Shown here: positions 21,837 through 32,919 of the stretch, piece after piece
How positions within the stretch are numbered: the stretch's first letter is position 1
How the letters are laid out: each line of letters opens with the position of its first letter
Source: Erythroxylum novogranatense
Taxonomy: Eukaryota > Streptophyta > Magnoliopsida > Malpighiales > Erythroxylaceae
Direction: 5' to 3'
Length of the DNA stretch: 64,000 nt
Assembly (NCBI GenBank): GCA_029891385.1
Contig: CM057226.1
Span: 10,347,225 to 10,411,224 of the forward strand
The notes under the pieces: model-generated
The model's database searches: none
Seen by the model: the letters and a program-made list of their open reading frames with translations, nothing else
Told to the model about the DNA's origin: nothing
Program-made: the position numbers and the translations under genes

Positions 21837-22269
21837 TGGTTCTGTCGGATTCTGGAAGAACTGTACGTTGCCGTTTGGATCCATAGAGTTGGCTACTTTC
21901 TGTAGAAACTTCAACGTATAGATCCCTACAAAACAAAGAAGGCACGTCGGGGGTTGTGTCCCGATTAGCCCCTCCGACGCTTAAGTCAGTCTTTTTGGTG
22001 AAGGTGAGATTGCCGTATGCAGAGAGAATTAGGTTATGATTACGTACCTCTGTTATGGCAAAGTTGTACCTTATATACGAGGTAATAACTAGGTTTAAGT
22101 CTTTACGTGTTTGCATGGGAGACTTTCACCTACGGATGGGCCAAGGAGGGCGTGGGCTGGACCTAGGCTTAGCATAGCCGATAGGTATAAGACTGATCTT
22201 TGAAGATTGGACCGATCGGCCCACACATCGTTGAGACTGGGTTCGGGCCCAGTACGACCGACCCGACCA
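21837..22269 (-). repeat. Tat-2 5' LTR (433 bp) with adjoining primer-binding site
   Basis: It begins TGGTTCTGTCGGATTCTGG and ends GACCCGACCA on the plus strand. The primer site (21,818-21,836; minus strand ATTGGCGCTCACCGTGGGG) directly follows the LTR in element orientation. It carries the common family U5 (CGATTAGCCCCTCCGACGCT), unlike the partner 3' LTR. Confidence 0.92.
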
Positions 22270-22381
22270 CAAACAAATTTTGTTCATCTTGGTTATTTCA
22301 TAACTCTTGTAATATCCTCGAAAATATATTATTCTGCCAGCTAAAACATTCCTATTTGTTCAAAAGATTTTGGATAAGATT
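22270..22381. other. Short AT-rich spacer
   Basis: About 110 bp between the Tat-2 LTR and the fold-back element. No gene or repeat recognised. Confidence 0.5.
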
Positions 22382-22683
22382 TGGTTTGGGCCAGGATTTT
22401 TACCGATTAGGTATTGTCTCCTTTGGTCGCGAGGTCCTTTAGTGAACCCTATCTCCTCTTGGAGGCATGCGAGAGTCGAACTCAGATCACGGGGTTTTGT
22501 TGCAAGGTCACGCCTACCACCGCCTCGAGCTCTTTGGGTAAGAGGCTCGAGTGGTAGGCTCCAACAAAACCCTGTGGTCACAGGTTCGACTCCCGCATGT
22601 CCCCAAGAGGGGATAGGGTTCACTAAAGGACCTGACGATCAAATGGGACAATACCTGACCGGTGAGGGTCCCGGTCCAAACCA
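22382..22683. mobile_element. Fold-back element with tRNA-like arms (copy 1)
   Basis: A 302-bp near-palindrome. The left end TGGTTTGGGCC pairs with the right end GGTCCAAACCA, and the arms stay complementary for about 145 bp to a centre near 22,540 (CTCGAGCTCTTTGGGTAAGA). Each arm carries a sequence like a Pol III internal promoter: box-B-like GGTTCGACTCC at 22,583-22,593 and box-A-like GGCTCGAGTGGTAG at 22,544-22,557 on the plus strand, with inverted counterparts in the other arm. A second family member is at 50,835-51,102. No TSD visible at this copy. Confidence 0.8.
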
Positions 22684-23122
22684 GTTTTATTTGTTTCCTA
22701 ATTGCAACGTGATCTTCTGATTTTGGGAATGTACTTTACTCCAACTACAACTATTCATGGGACGAGCTCATTGCATTTCCAAATTGCAGGATAGGTTAGT
22801 TTCCTAAGGTGTCTGTGAGGATTTTTTTTTTTTTGGAAAATATTGTGTAATTTTCCTAAGAATGTTCGGGGCCTTCAAAAAACTAAACTCTATTTATAAA
22901 GATCATTTTTTCGAAAAGCTGAGGTAGTGTGGAATTATTATCAAGCTTAAGAGAGCATTCGTGGCTACAAGTCAAACTCCAGCTCGGTGATCATTCCTTG
23001 ACGTGCTTCTTAAGGTGTTTCTTTGTATGTAAGAAAGGTCACTTTAATTTGATTAAGAAAACGCCTAGAGGATGTAGTTCTGTAATATATATGTTCCACA
23101 GTAGTTGCTTTAAATTGAATTT
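22684..23122. other. Non-coding DNA between fold-back element and Copia-1
   Basis: AT-rich, with a run of 12 T at about 22,827. No ORF or repeat recognised. Its last five bases AATTT are the TSD of Copia-1. Confidence 0.5.
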
Positions 23123-23393
23123 TGTTGGAAGGAGAAACAATTCAACAGAATTGAGAGGGGCTGTTGAATAAGCTCAAGTTGACTGTTGCATTTTTTAGTT
23201 ATGGGCCAAAGCATGTATGAGGCCCATTCGTAAATATCTAAGCATTGTGGAAAGGAATCTTGTTATAGTATTGTACAACTGTATTAGCTATTTTTTTGGA
23301 AATTCCTTTATAAAGGATCGATCATTGTACAATCATTCATTCAATCAATAACAAAAAATCTTTCTCATATTCCTTTTGTCAGTATTTCTAACA
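23123..23393 (+). repeat. Copia-1 5' LTR (271 bp)
   Basis: Starts TGTTGGAAGGAGAAACAATT and ends GTATTTCTAACA. About 95% similar by eye to the LTR at 39,825-40,094. Contains TTTATAAAGGATCGATCATT, a TATA-like element shortly before the probable transcript start. Confidence 0.95.
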
Positions 23394-23471
23394 AGGTATC
23401 AGAGAACAACTAAAAAAATCAATTTTTCTCTTCTTCTTCATCAAGCTTTTCTTCTTCCTTAAGCTTTCATC

Positions 23472-24279
23472 ATGAGTTTTTCTGGAGACCAAATCACCTC
23501 CGCTGAAGCTCAAACTCAACCTCAAGTTCCGATCATTGATTTTGGTCATCAACTCTATCTTCATCCTTCTGATGGTTCACACACTGTATCTCTGGATGAT
23601 CCTCTCCTTGGCACTGAAAACTACTGTAGCTAGAGCAGGGCCTTCAAAATTGTTGTTCTAACCAAGAACAAGCTTGGTTTCATCTCTGGATCTTGCAAAC
23701 GTGAAGAGCTTCCAGCTGCCTTGCATGAAACTTGGGATTATTGCAACGCCATGGTCCTATCTTGGATTCTCAGATCTGTCAACAAATCCATTAGAAACAA
23801 CCTTCAGTTCCACATCAGTGCTTCTTCTGCCTGGAAGGATCTAAATGATCGCTTCAACAAGGTTAACGGCACAAGGGTCTTCTTCCTACATCACCAGATT
23901 GCCATGTGTGTGCAAGGTAACAGTTCAATCTCTGATTTTTTCAATCGTCTACAGAACCTCTGGATGGAGCTCGAAAACATCAAACCCCTTGGTGTTGATA
24001 GATCCAAGTCAAGTTGCCATCATACAAGCTTATTTTTCAGAGATTAGGATGTTTCAGTTCCTAATGGGACTAAATGAATCCTACATACCTATTCGTGGCC
24101 AGATCTTGCTTATGGACCCTCTTCCATCTCTTGGAATGGTTCACTCCATGCTTATCCAGGAAGAGTCTCAAAGAGCCTTTACTCCAATGATCTCTACACT
24201 CTCTCATGTTCCTCTTGATCCAACTGCTTTACTCTCCAATGCTTCGCAGATCTGCAATTGAACACGAAAAAGCAGTTCC
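23472..24279 (+). pseudogene. Copia-1 gag
   Basis: ATG at 23,472 begins MSFSGDQITSAEAQ. The frame continues to LYLHPSDGSHTVSLDDPLLG, where a TAG interrupts the usual NYxSWSRA motif. It resumes in NKLGFISGS, then CNAMVLSWILRSVNKSIRNN and SAWKDLNDRF, which is the Copia gag helical domain (UBN2-like). A frameshift near 24,010 moves it to the frame ending at 24,261. A degraded knuckle region (KGHKKSKCSASIGFPP) follows at about 24,300. Confidence 0.85.
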
Positions 24280-24852
24280 ATGGAACTTGTGATCCTTTGT
24301 GGTGTCAAAGGCCACAAGAAATCCAAATGCTCTGCATCGATTGGCTTTCCACCAAATTTTAAGTTCACTAGAGGAAAATCACAGGCAAATCAAGCTGAGA
24401 ATCAAATCTCACCTGCAGCTGCAAACACTCTCGACCAAGCAGATCCATTTGCTGCTAATGTTTCTTCAAGTCCAGCTCCCTTCAATCTAGCTCCTGTCTT
24501 CACTCCTGCTCAGTATCAGGATATTTTGCGCATGCTTGCTGCTACTAATCTAATGGCCAATTCTGCTTCGGCTTCTCAGTCATCTCCAGCTCCACCATCA
24601 CCAACTCCATCATCAGGTCTGATTTCTCGAACCTGGATAGTGGACAGTGGGGCCACAAATCACATGGTTAATTCTTCTTTTGGCTTGCAACATATGTCTA
24701 TACCTGCACATGCTTCACGTGTCCTCTTACCTAATGGAAACAATGCTGAAATAACTCATACTGGATCACTCAATATTCTCACAGATATAAATCTTCCTAG
24801 TGTTCTATTCATTCCTTCTTTAAAAAAAATCTCATGTCAGTTCATAGAATAG
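24280..24852 (+). pseudogene. Copia-1 protease
   Basis: 191-codon open frame. After a Pro/Ser/Ala-rich linker it reads TWIVDSGATNHMVNSS (aspartic protease DSGA triad intact, about residue 122) and then VLLPNGNNAEITHTGSL and INLPSVLFIPSLKK. The frame stops just after LKKI at an A-rich run, where a 12-bp stretch (TTCATAGAATAG) is duplicated. Confidence 0.88.
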
Positions 24853-25877
24853 TTTGGCAAAAAAAAAAAGTTCATAGAATAGCCAAAGATTCCAACTGTT
24901 TTGTGTCTTTTTTTCCTGATTTTTGCCTATTGCAGGATATTTCAACTGGGAAAGTCAGGGGGATTGGTAGAGAGTCTCAAGGTCTTTACTACTTGCAATC
25001 TCAAACACCATGTCCTAGCATCAGCCATCCACTTTCAGCAAATACTTCTAGAGTCTCTAGCATTTCAGATTTTGCCTTATGGCATCGTCGTTTAGGAAAT
25101 TTAAATTCTCAATCTCTGCAATCACTTCTTGTATCGAGTTCTATTAAGTGCAATAAAGAAAATATTTCCAATTGCTTTACTTGTTTTCGTGCAAAACAAC
25201 GTAAGTTACCATTTAAGTCTAGCAATTCAAAAACTAGTTCACCATTTCAGCTTCTACATTTAGACTTATGGGGACCATACCACATTCCGACTCATAATGG
25301 TTTTAGATACTTCATGACAATAGTGGATAACTACTCTAGATATACTTGGATTCAGCTAATGCAATCAAAGAGTGACACATTTAGACTTATCAAGGATTTC
25401 ATAGTATATGCCAAAACTCAGTTTAATGCTCAAGTAAAAGTCATAAGATCTGACAATGGAACAGAATTCATGAATAATCACAATGGAACAGAATTCATGA
25501 ATAATCAATGCCAAGCTCTATTTCGGTCTCTAGGAATACTCCATCAACATACTTGTCCTCACAATCCACAACAAAATGGAATTGTGGAAAGAAAGCATCA
25601 ACATATTTTGGAAGTTGCTAGGTGTCTTAAAATGCAAGCATCAATACCTATAGAGTTTTGGGGAGAGTGTACCTTAGGAGCTGTTTTTTTAATAAATAGG
25701 TCACCATCTCAGGTAATTAAGGGATTGACACCCTTTCAAAAACTTTATGGTGAACCTCCATCTTTAGTTAGAATCAAGACATTTGGGTGCCTAGCATATG
25801 CAAAAGTTCCATTAGTTAGTGATAAGTTTGATTTTAGATCGATGATATGTGTCTTTATGGGTTATCCTAGCAATTAA
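24834..25877 (+). pseudogene. Copia-1 integrase
   Basis: 347-codon open frame. The pre-integrase zinc domain (LWHRRLGNLNSQSLQSLL, CFTCFRAKQ) is followed by the catalytic core: HLDLWGPYHIPTHNGFRYF (Asp 1), KVIRSDNGTEFMNN (Asp 2), PQQNGIVERKHQHILE (Glu). An exact 27-bp tandem duplication (25,454-25,480 and 25,481-25,507) repeats nine residues at the second Asp (NGTEFMNNH), an in-frame insertion in the active-site region. A TAA at 25,876 ends the frame before RT. Confidence 0.92.
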
Positions 25878-25898
25878 AAGGGTTACCTGTTAAACAAT

Positions 25899-27175
25899 TT
25901 GTCCACTCAAAAATTCTTGGTCAATCAGGATGTGATCTTCCAAGAACACATCTTTCCTTTTGCTAGTCCAAAAGTTTCATCAAAATCATCTCTCGATTCA
26001 TTCATTGATTTTGATTATGCCACTACTCCATCACCTTCAAATCATCAATCACCAAATCCACCTATTCATGTTGAGGATCCTGTAAATGAGTCAATTGTAG
26101 GTCATTTTCCTGTTGACACTGAAACTGAAACAGGTGATAGCAATGACATTGAAGATATGGAGCATGTACCTGACGAGTTTCAAGATGATCCCGAGAACAT
26201 ACCTACCAGAAAATCCAGCAGGCCCATTCGTGCACCCTCATGGATGGATGATTATGTCCTTAATGCTACATCAAATTGCTCTTATCCACTTGCAAATTCA
26301 ATCTTGTATTCAAGTTTGTCTCAGCCCTATCAAGCCTACATCACAAAGATTGACTCAATATCAGAACCATTGAATTACCATGATGCAATCAAAGATCAAA
26401 GATGGAAAGCAGCCATGGATGAAGAATTAAATGCCTTGCAGCAAAACCAGACTTGGCAGATTGTTCCTTTACCAGCACATAAAAAGGCTATAGGATGCAA
26501 ATGGATTTACCGAATAAAATATCACTCAAATGGGAAAATTGAGCGATTCAAAGCAAAATTAGTGGCTAAGGGGTTCAAACAAAGGGCTGGAATAGATTAC
26601 AAAGAAACATTCTCACCGATTGTTAAAATGGTCATTGTAAGAAGTGTTATTGCTTTGGCTTCAACAAAGAATTGGCAGATTTTTCAAATGGATGTGCAAA
26701 ATGCATTTTTACAGGGAGATTTAGATGAGGAAGTCTATATGACAAAACCTCAAGGATTGCTCAATTCAGGGGGGCTAACACGGTTTGTAAATTGAGCAAG
26801 TCACTGTATGGATTAAAACAAGCATCAAGACAGTGGAATAGCAAAATAACTATGGCTTTAACTCAGTCAGGTTATCAGCAAAGCAGACATGATTACTCCC
26901 TATTCACAAAACATTTCAAAGGTAAAATAGTCATTCTACTAATATAGGTAGATGATTTGCTTATCACAGGAAATGATTCAATCATGATAAATGAGCTCAA
27001 AACAGTGCTGCATAAGCATTTCAAGTTAAAAGATCTTGGTCATTTAAAATACTTCCTAGGCATGGAAGTTAGTCGATCTAAGGAGGGAATCATAATGAAT
27101 CGAGGAAATATGCTCTTGAGCTCATCTCGTATACATGGGATTATTCGCTTCAAAAAAGATATCTACACCATTTGA
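25899..27175 (+). pseudogene. Copia-1 reverse transcriptase
   Basis: The frame 25,899-26,795 has WKAAMDEELNALQQNQTWQI, IGCKWIYRIKYHSNGKIERF, LVAKGFKQRAGIDYKETFSP and FQMDVQNAFLQGDLDEEVYM. A frameshift follows. KSLYGLKQASRQWN and the region after it are in another frame. In the catalytic YVDD box the Tyr codon is TAG (26,945-26,947), leaving only VDDLLITG, so the enzyme is dead. HLKYFLGMEVSRS follows. Confidence 0.9.
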
Positions 27176-27610
27176 GTTAAATTTAAAGTTGACTACAAAG
27201 GAGTATGATGACATGGTGGAAAAACAATCAAAAGGGAAGATGAAGTCAAATGACAAGCTACTTGATGACCCGACGAGCTATAAAAGGTTAGTAGGGAGAC
27301 TGCTCTATCTCACTATAACCAGACCTGATATTTGCTATTATGTCAATCATATTAGCCAATTCATGCATCAACCAAAACAATCACATTATCAAGCAGCATT
27401 GAGAATAATCAGATATGTTAAAAGAGATCCTGGAAGGGGTCTTTTCATGCCCAAAGAAAACAGTTTAGACTTGAAGGCTTACTGTGATTCCGATTACGCG
27501 TCTGTGTAAATCAATGTAAAATCGAATCGGTTTACGCATCAAGCTTGGAGAATCCTCATATCTTGGAGATCGAGAAAGCGTAAGACGTTTCGGATCGTCA
27601 CCGAGGTGAA
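27135..27610 (+). pseudogene. Copia-1 RNase H, 5' part (up to Del-1 insertion)
   Basis: LVGRLLYLTITRPDICYYVN and HYQAALRIIRYVKRDPGRGL lead to LKAYCDSDYASV (RNase H first Asp). From 27,508 to 27,610 the frame is lost, but a copia sequence of the type ISWRSRKRK can still be read, followed by the bases coding for the Glu-Ala-Glu stretch. Del-1 is inserted there. The domain continues at 39,482. Confidence 0.8.
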
Positions 27611-30600
27611 TGTAACATCCATCTCCCATAGAAAAGGTTTATTGGTAATTTGGGACGGGTTGGAGACTTGAATTATAACGGCATGAACATACATTATATA
27701 GCCTCTATAAGCGATGATTGATTTGCACATGCACGGTATACATGCATTCATGACATTTCGGCATAAGTGTAATTGGGATCTTTGTGAAATTGATATGAAA
27801 GTTGTATTTAAAAATTATTTGGAGTCGCCATAAATTGTTTTATATTTTTAGGGATTTATGGAAATTTTTACGGAATTTTTCGAGGTTCTTGCGGATAGGA
27901 AAATTCAACCGACCGGCCGAGTGAGCCTTTTTGTCTGAAAAGGGGCTGCATAATGGCATAAGATTAGTGGATAAATGAGGTTAGGATAATATTCTAGTGC
28001 CATGATTAGAGATTAATTGGAATTAGTACTAAATTAATTTGGATTAGGATAAATGATATTTTATTACACTTAAAAAGCCAAGTGTCCTTTTTTATTTATG
28101 GATTTTGTCTTCTTTCATCATCATCGACGATTTTTCCTCCTTGTGATACTTAAAAATATATATATTGGAAAGCTTTGGAAAGATATCAAACTTCTCTCAT
28201 CCGAAGCTTTCAATTTCTTCACTTTTGTTCTCCTCCTTTGACTAGTTCCTTCTTCTTCCATCAAAGTTCCACTTGTCCCTTGCTTGCTTCTTCACTAGTC
28301 ACAGCCAAGTCTTTCCTTAAGCCTTGAGAGGATGATTATATGCATGTGTAGAGGAGAGGGCCGTGAGTGTTGTCTAAGTGTTGAGACTTTGTAGCTTGAT
28401 TAAGGTAGGAAGTGTGGGAGGTTTAAAGGCTTGGAGATTTGAGAGCTTGCAATTTATTAAGGTAAGGAATAGAGTTGTTTTTATGCTTTTGATAGTTAGA
28501 AGCATGCATGGAGATCCTTTATACATTTACTTGATCATCATAGTAGAAGGTTTGAATGGGTTTAAATGTATACTTAGTTATGGATGAATGAATGACTATA
28601 CTTCTTATTGATTTTAGCTTGGTTTTGGATTGAGTTTGTAAGGTTAGATGAATGGAAAACTTAGGGAGATCATTTGTGTAGGTGCTGCCAATTTTTGTGT
28701 CATTATAGAAGTTTATGTTGTGATGAATTTGTGGTTGAATTAGAGGTAGGAATGGATGCTTAGTGATGTGTTATTGATGTTAGAAGTGATAGGAGTTAGG
28801 GTAATGTTGAAATCTGGAAAATTGGTGTTTGACCAGTTGGAATGTTTTGATCATAACTTATTGTGTAGGTGTGCAAATGAGGTAAAGTTTGTTCCCAATT
28901 AAACTTTGGGATGTTGGCTTCAATTTAGTGTGAAATAGGTGTTGTTAAATTGTAATGCTAGAAGGGCGAAAATTTGCATGGAAAGTTACTGTTTTATTGC
29001 CTGTGAACAGTAACCGCATGTATGACTAATGTGTTTTGTTGATTTTTCTAAATTAATTGGTATGGAACTAGGAAAAATGGTCTTTATGAAAGTTGAGGAA
29101 TATTGAGTTAGCTTTCCATTTCCACTGATCTTGCTAATTTTCGAGTTGTATATTGGGAGATATGAACTGATTACTATTGCTTGGTTTTATGCTTTTTGGA
29201 GAAACCTAGTCAAAGTGTTGATTTTGTGAGCTTTCTGCTTGGGAGCAATTTTAGCAATTTTTGTGGACTGAATTGGTGTTAGTGATCTTCTGAAAAGTTG
29301 TAGAGGAAGACATTATCTTGAAAATGAGATATGACATATAATTTTTAGAGGTCAGAGTTGAGAGTTATGATTTTGCAAAAACTGATCCTGCATTAGGTTA
29401 GGAATTGCTGATCATGGCAGTAACTTGCATGACAGTTTTGAAATTTTTAGAAATTAAATTGGAAATTGAGTTCTTCATGAAAATTTAATTTTGAGGATTT
29501 ATCTTTTCAGGGATATAAAGTTCTGATTTTTCTGACTTGTGTACAGGGAGTTATGCTTGTTATAAGTTTACTACTCAAATTGAATGATTTCAGGGACAGC
29601 AACATTGAGTGAATTAATTGACTTGTTTAGCAATGGAATTTGATTTTGAGTTGTTCATGAAAGTTGGATATAACATTGTGAACTTACTGAGCATATTTAT
29701 TGTGTTATTTTTGACTGAGGAAATGAGTCGTTACTGAATTTGCAAAGTATTGCACTGTTTGAGAGGTTTTGTGTAGACAGTAGCTTTGATGGGATATTTG
29801 ACACCCTTAGGGGTGAAATTGATTTTTATAGTCTTCATGAGAATGGTAGAGCTTTTCATTATCTTTCCAACAAGCTATAGTTTGTATTTTTCTGATTTGT
29901 GTGCTAAGAATTATTGTTGTTGGAAATTCGGATGGGAATTTTTGACGGAAATTGACGCGTGGCCAGGTAATCTTGAGCCTTTAATCACTGTTTTGCTTAA
30001 TTGGGGACCTATAGAGGTCCGAATTGCGCACCGTCAGCGCCAATAGGTTTCTAATTTTTAGGCGGATTTTTTTTATGAGAAAATTTTGGATTAGGGCCGG
30101 GAATGCCATGAGCATGCATTATACACGTTTTACTTATTCCATGTGCATTGTTTAGTATTTTTAACTATTCAGTTGGTAATGTTTACTTATTTTAATTGTT
30201 ATAGAGGCTCAGTTGGAACGTCATCCCACGGACATTGCAGAGACTTCCCGGCATTAGCTCGGAAGTTATTAGGTGAGTAACCTAGATGGTTCCTCGGTTA
30301 GTAAGTGTTTATAATTCGCACTTTAAACCTGTGGAGAATAATGGTGGGAAAATTGTGTTTGTTTGTGCTGGATTGAGAACAGAAGGTCCGATGGATTGGA
30401 AAATTTGACATAGAAGTGTCGCATGTGATTTTCTTGTGATTACTGCATAAGATTTATGTGTACCTATTGAATTGGGATCGATATGATGTTGGTGTTGTTT
30501 AATTTGGACATATGCACTTCATGCATAATTGCATGATCGAGAATTGGCATTTGTGACTGAAGCGAGCCCAACGAGAGCTTAAAGCTCAACGTGATTGGGC

Positions 30601-31256
30601 CTTGAGCCCATAGTGATTCGAGCTATGGCTCACCGTTTAATGCGCCCTTAATGGGACAGTTTCAGGCGCTCAGTCACAACAACGTAATAAATTGGAAAAG
30701 CGTCTCATACACATTCCATGTGCATTTGAATTGATTCTTTGGATTGGTATGAAAATTATGTGGTACTACTAAATGTGATTTGGTGAGATAATTGTGCGTA
30801 GCTGTGTTATGTATGTGTATATGCATGAATTGGGTGAACCATCGATGATGGTTCCTCACTGAGTTCGCAAACTCACCCAAAATTGCAAATTATTTTTCAG
30901 GACCGAGAGAGTAGACTTATAGCTCCAGAGGGACTTTTCCTGCCGTGTAGATTGAGTTGGCAAGAGAAGTCATGGCACATGTGTCGGTCATTGGCACTTT
31001 TGAGGATGACCTAGCTAGCCTTTTGTTTGATTTTCTTTTGGAGTATTATCTGTAACACACCGGTTGTGTAAATTTACTGCTTTGAGGTTATGAAATGAGA
31101 ATTTATGGTTTCAAAATTAGTGGATTTCATATAAATGCTTTATGATTTTGATGCCATGTGGAGTGTTAGTGGTTGTTCGTAGCGCACCCTTATCGTAGGG
31201 TATGTGTGGAATGACCTACAAGCGTCGATACATATCCTATGGTATGGGGTGCTACA
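27611..31256 (+). repeat. Del-1 5' LTR (3.65 kb)
   Basis: It matches 35,823-39,476 end to end. A TATA-like ATATATATATTGG lies near 28,148. Long stretches (for example 28,330-29,900) are almost identical between the LTRs, whereas other short segments differ by clusters of small indels, mostly at CG, CC or GG. No protein coding seen; short ORFs inside are chance. Confidence 0.95.
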
Positions 31257-31327
31257 TTAAATGGTATCGAGCATGGTTTGGCATCTGTTGGGACTAGTAC
31301 ATAATTAGGCTTGAATTATTGTGAGAA

Positions 31328-32330
31328 ATGCAGAAACTGATCGAGTTCTTGTTTTGTTTTAGGTCATCCGTATTTGGTGATCAGATTGATCAACCAGCTG
31401 ACCAGGGATCTGTTGGAGCTAGTAGAGAGTCCTCGGTGCCTCGATCTGAGGTACCTCCTAGAGTCCCCGTGAGACGGAGAGGAGATCGATTTGTTACGTG
31501 GTGGGGTCAGACTTCTATGATGATCTGCAGACCGAGGTGAGGATGGTTGGAGATGGTGAGAGAGTCCTTGATCGGATGGATTGCGAACGATGAGAGGTTC
31601 GATTCTGTGATATCTCTTCTGCAGGCCCCGCTTATACATGGTGGAAGGCTGTTAAGGCGGTACCACGGACCTTGCTTCTTGACATGGGCAGATTTTCCGA
31701 GGGCTTTAGAGACAATTATATGCCCAAGGTGTATTTGGAAATGAAGATCTGAGGAGTTTTGGAGTGAAAACAGGTAGGATGACGATGGCGAGTACGAGGT
31801 TAGGTTTAATGAGTTGATGGGATATCTTGCTCATCGTGGTTTCTCTTGAGGAGATAGGTGTCGGAGGTTTGAGATGGGGTGAATCTGGAGATCCGTGCGG
31901 ATTGGCCCGATCGATATGGGCTCCTTTATAGAGTTGAGAGTTCTTCTTTGTGAGTGGAGCAGATTGTGAGACGAGACAGGCGAGAGATGGGTCAAGGGTC
32001 TAGAGGAAGAGAGTTAATGATAGTCGAGGCGACTCTGGTAAGAGTTTTAGCAGCGCCAGAAAGAGGCCTTCAGATCTTCAGGAGGATCTAGACAGTTGGG
32101 TTTTAGACGAGAGGAGATTTGTCTTGTTGGCGTGGCGATGGCGATGGCGATGGCAGAGGTTTTAGGCGATTCCCCATTCTGTGAGCCTTTGTGAGAAGAG
32201 GCACTTTGGAGAGTGTTGGCGATTGATTGGAGCTTGCCTTAAATGCGGCTCCATGGATCATCGATTCGGATTGCCCACTACATTGGGAGCTCGGTCTGTT
32301 TGGTAAGGGCCGAGCCGGAGTAGTCACCGC
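31328..32330 (+). pseudogene. Del-1 gag
   Basis: After an N-terminal Pro/Arg-rich part, the capsid core is seen at about 31,540-31,850 in shifting frames (TWWKAVKAVPRTLL, then WADFPRAF, then the PKVYLEMK region). A Cys/His knuckle resembling CLKCGSMDH lies near 32,250. No continuous frame, so non-functional. Confidence 0.7.
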
Positions 32331-32379
32331 ATGACAATGATAGTAAGTGGGTGGATCAGGCGTAGATCAATCTGAGAGG

Positions 32380-32830
32380 GCCGAGGTAGAGGCCGAGGTG
32401 AGTGAGGATCCTTTAGGCGGATCGAGGGTCAGGCGATCGACCACGCCCCAGCCAGTATATGCCATGACGAGGCGGAGGCCCAGATTCCCCGATGTAGTAT
32501 TTGGTATGCTCCTTATTTCGATTTTGAGGCGTTTGCATTCTTGGATCTGGATCCACACATTCTTTATCGCACCTCATATGGCATGTAGATTGCATGGGGA
32601 TCGGAGATGTTATTGTATAGGCTAGAGGTGAGTACACCGTTAGGTACTACTCTTGCATTGGGAGAGGTGCGAGGGATGCTTGATCCGATTGATCAAGCGG
32701 TGTTGAAGCGCACCTTATAGTGTTGCCTCTCGGAGAGATCGATGTGATTCTCGGGATGGATGGCCGACGCCCGTAGGAATATTATGGATCGCTATACCAA
32801 GGAGGTTGTTTAGAGTCTCTGGTCACTAGG
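32380..32830 (+). pseudogene. Del-1 protease remnant
   Basis: Reads VYAMTRR, then SPDVVFGMLLI with a one-base shift, the typical start of the chromovirus retropepsin. The expected catalytic Asp-Pro/Thr-Gly-Ser region is replaced by LDLDPHILYRTS, so the active site is not intact. Confidence 0.6.
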
Positions 32831-32919
32831 CGGTGTTTAGAGGAGTTAGTCAGCGATACCGGCCGGATGATCTCTTTCCTTAGTGCCCCGAGATTGATGC
32901 AGGAGGCATGAAGCATATC

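Larger units (their letters stand above)
11896..22269 (-). mobile_element. Tat-2: Tat/Retand-like Ty3-gypsy retrotransposon with both LTRs
   Basis: 10.4-kb element on the minus strand. The 5' LTR (21,837-22,269), primer site, gag, protease, RT, classical RNase H, second RNase H and integrase run leftwards to 16,392. Then come the AATAAA, the 66-bp minisatellite, the antisense additional ORF (13,061-15,237), a purine-rich tract and the 3' LTR (11,896-12,325). Flanking bases (TTGGC left, CAAAC right) do not form a TSD, so one edge may be rearranged or one flank mutated. Coding regions are collinear with Tat-3 but carry stops and frameshifts. Its gag is the most complete of the three. Confidence 0.93.

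Noticed and set aside
11891..22274. A TSD for Tat-2
   Set aside because: TTGGC and CAAAC do not match directly; no shift of the boundaries by one or two bases gave a pair.
22540..22600. tRNA gene within the fold-back element
   Set aside because: Box-A/B-like words are present but no cloverleaf with acceptor and anticodon stems could be drawn; the surrounding DNA is a palindrome.
27611..31256. Possible host gene or lncRNA in the long region before Del-1 gag
   Set aside because: It is repeated end to end at 35,823-39,476 and is an LTR.
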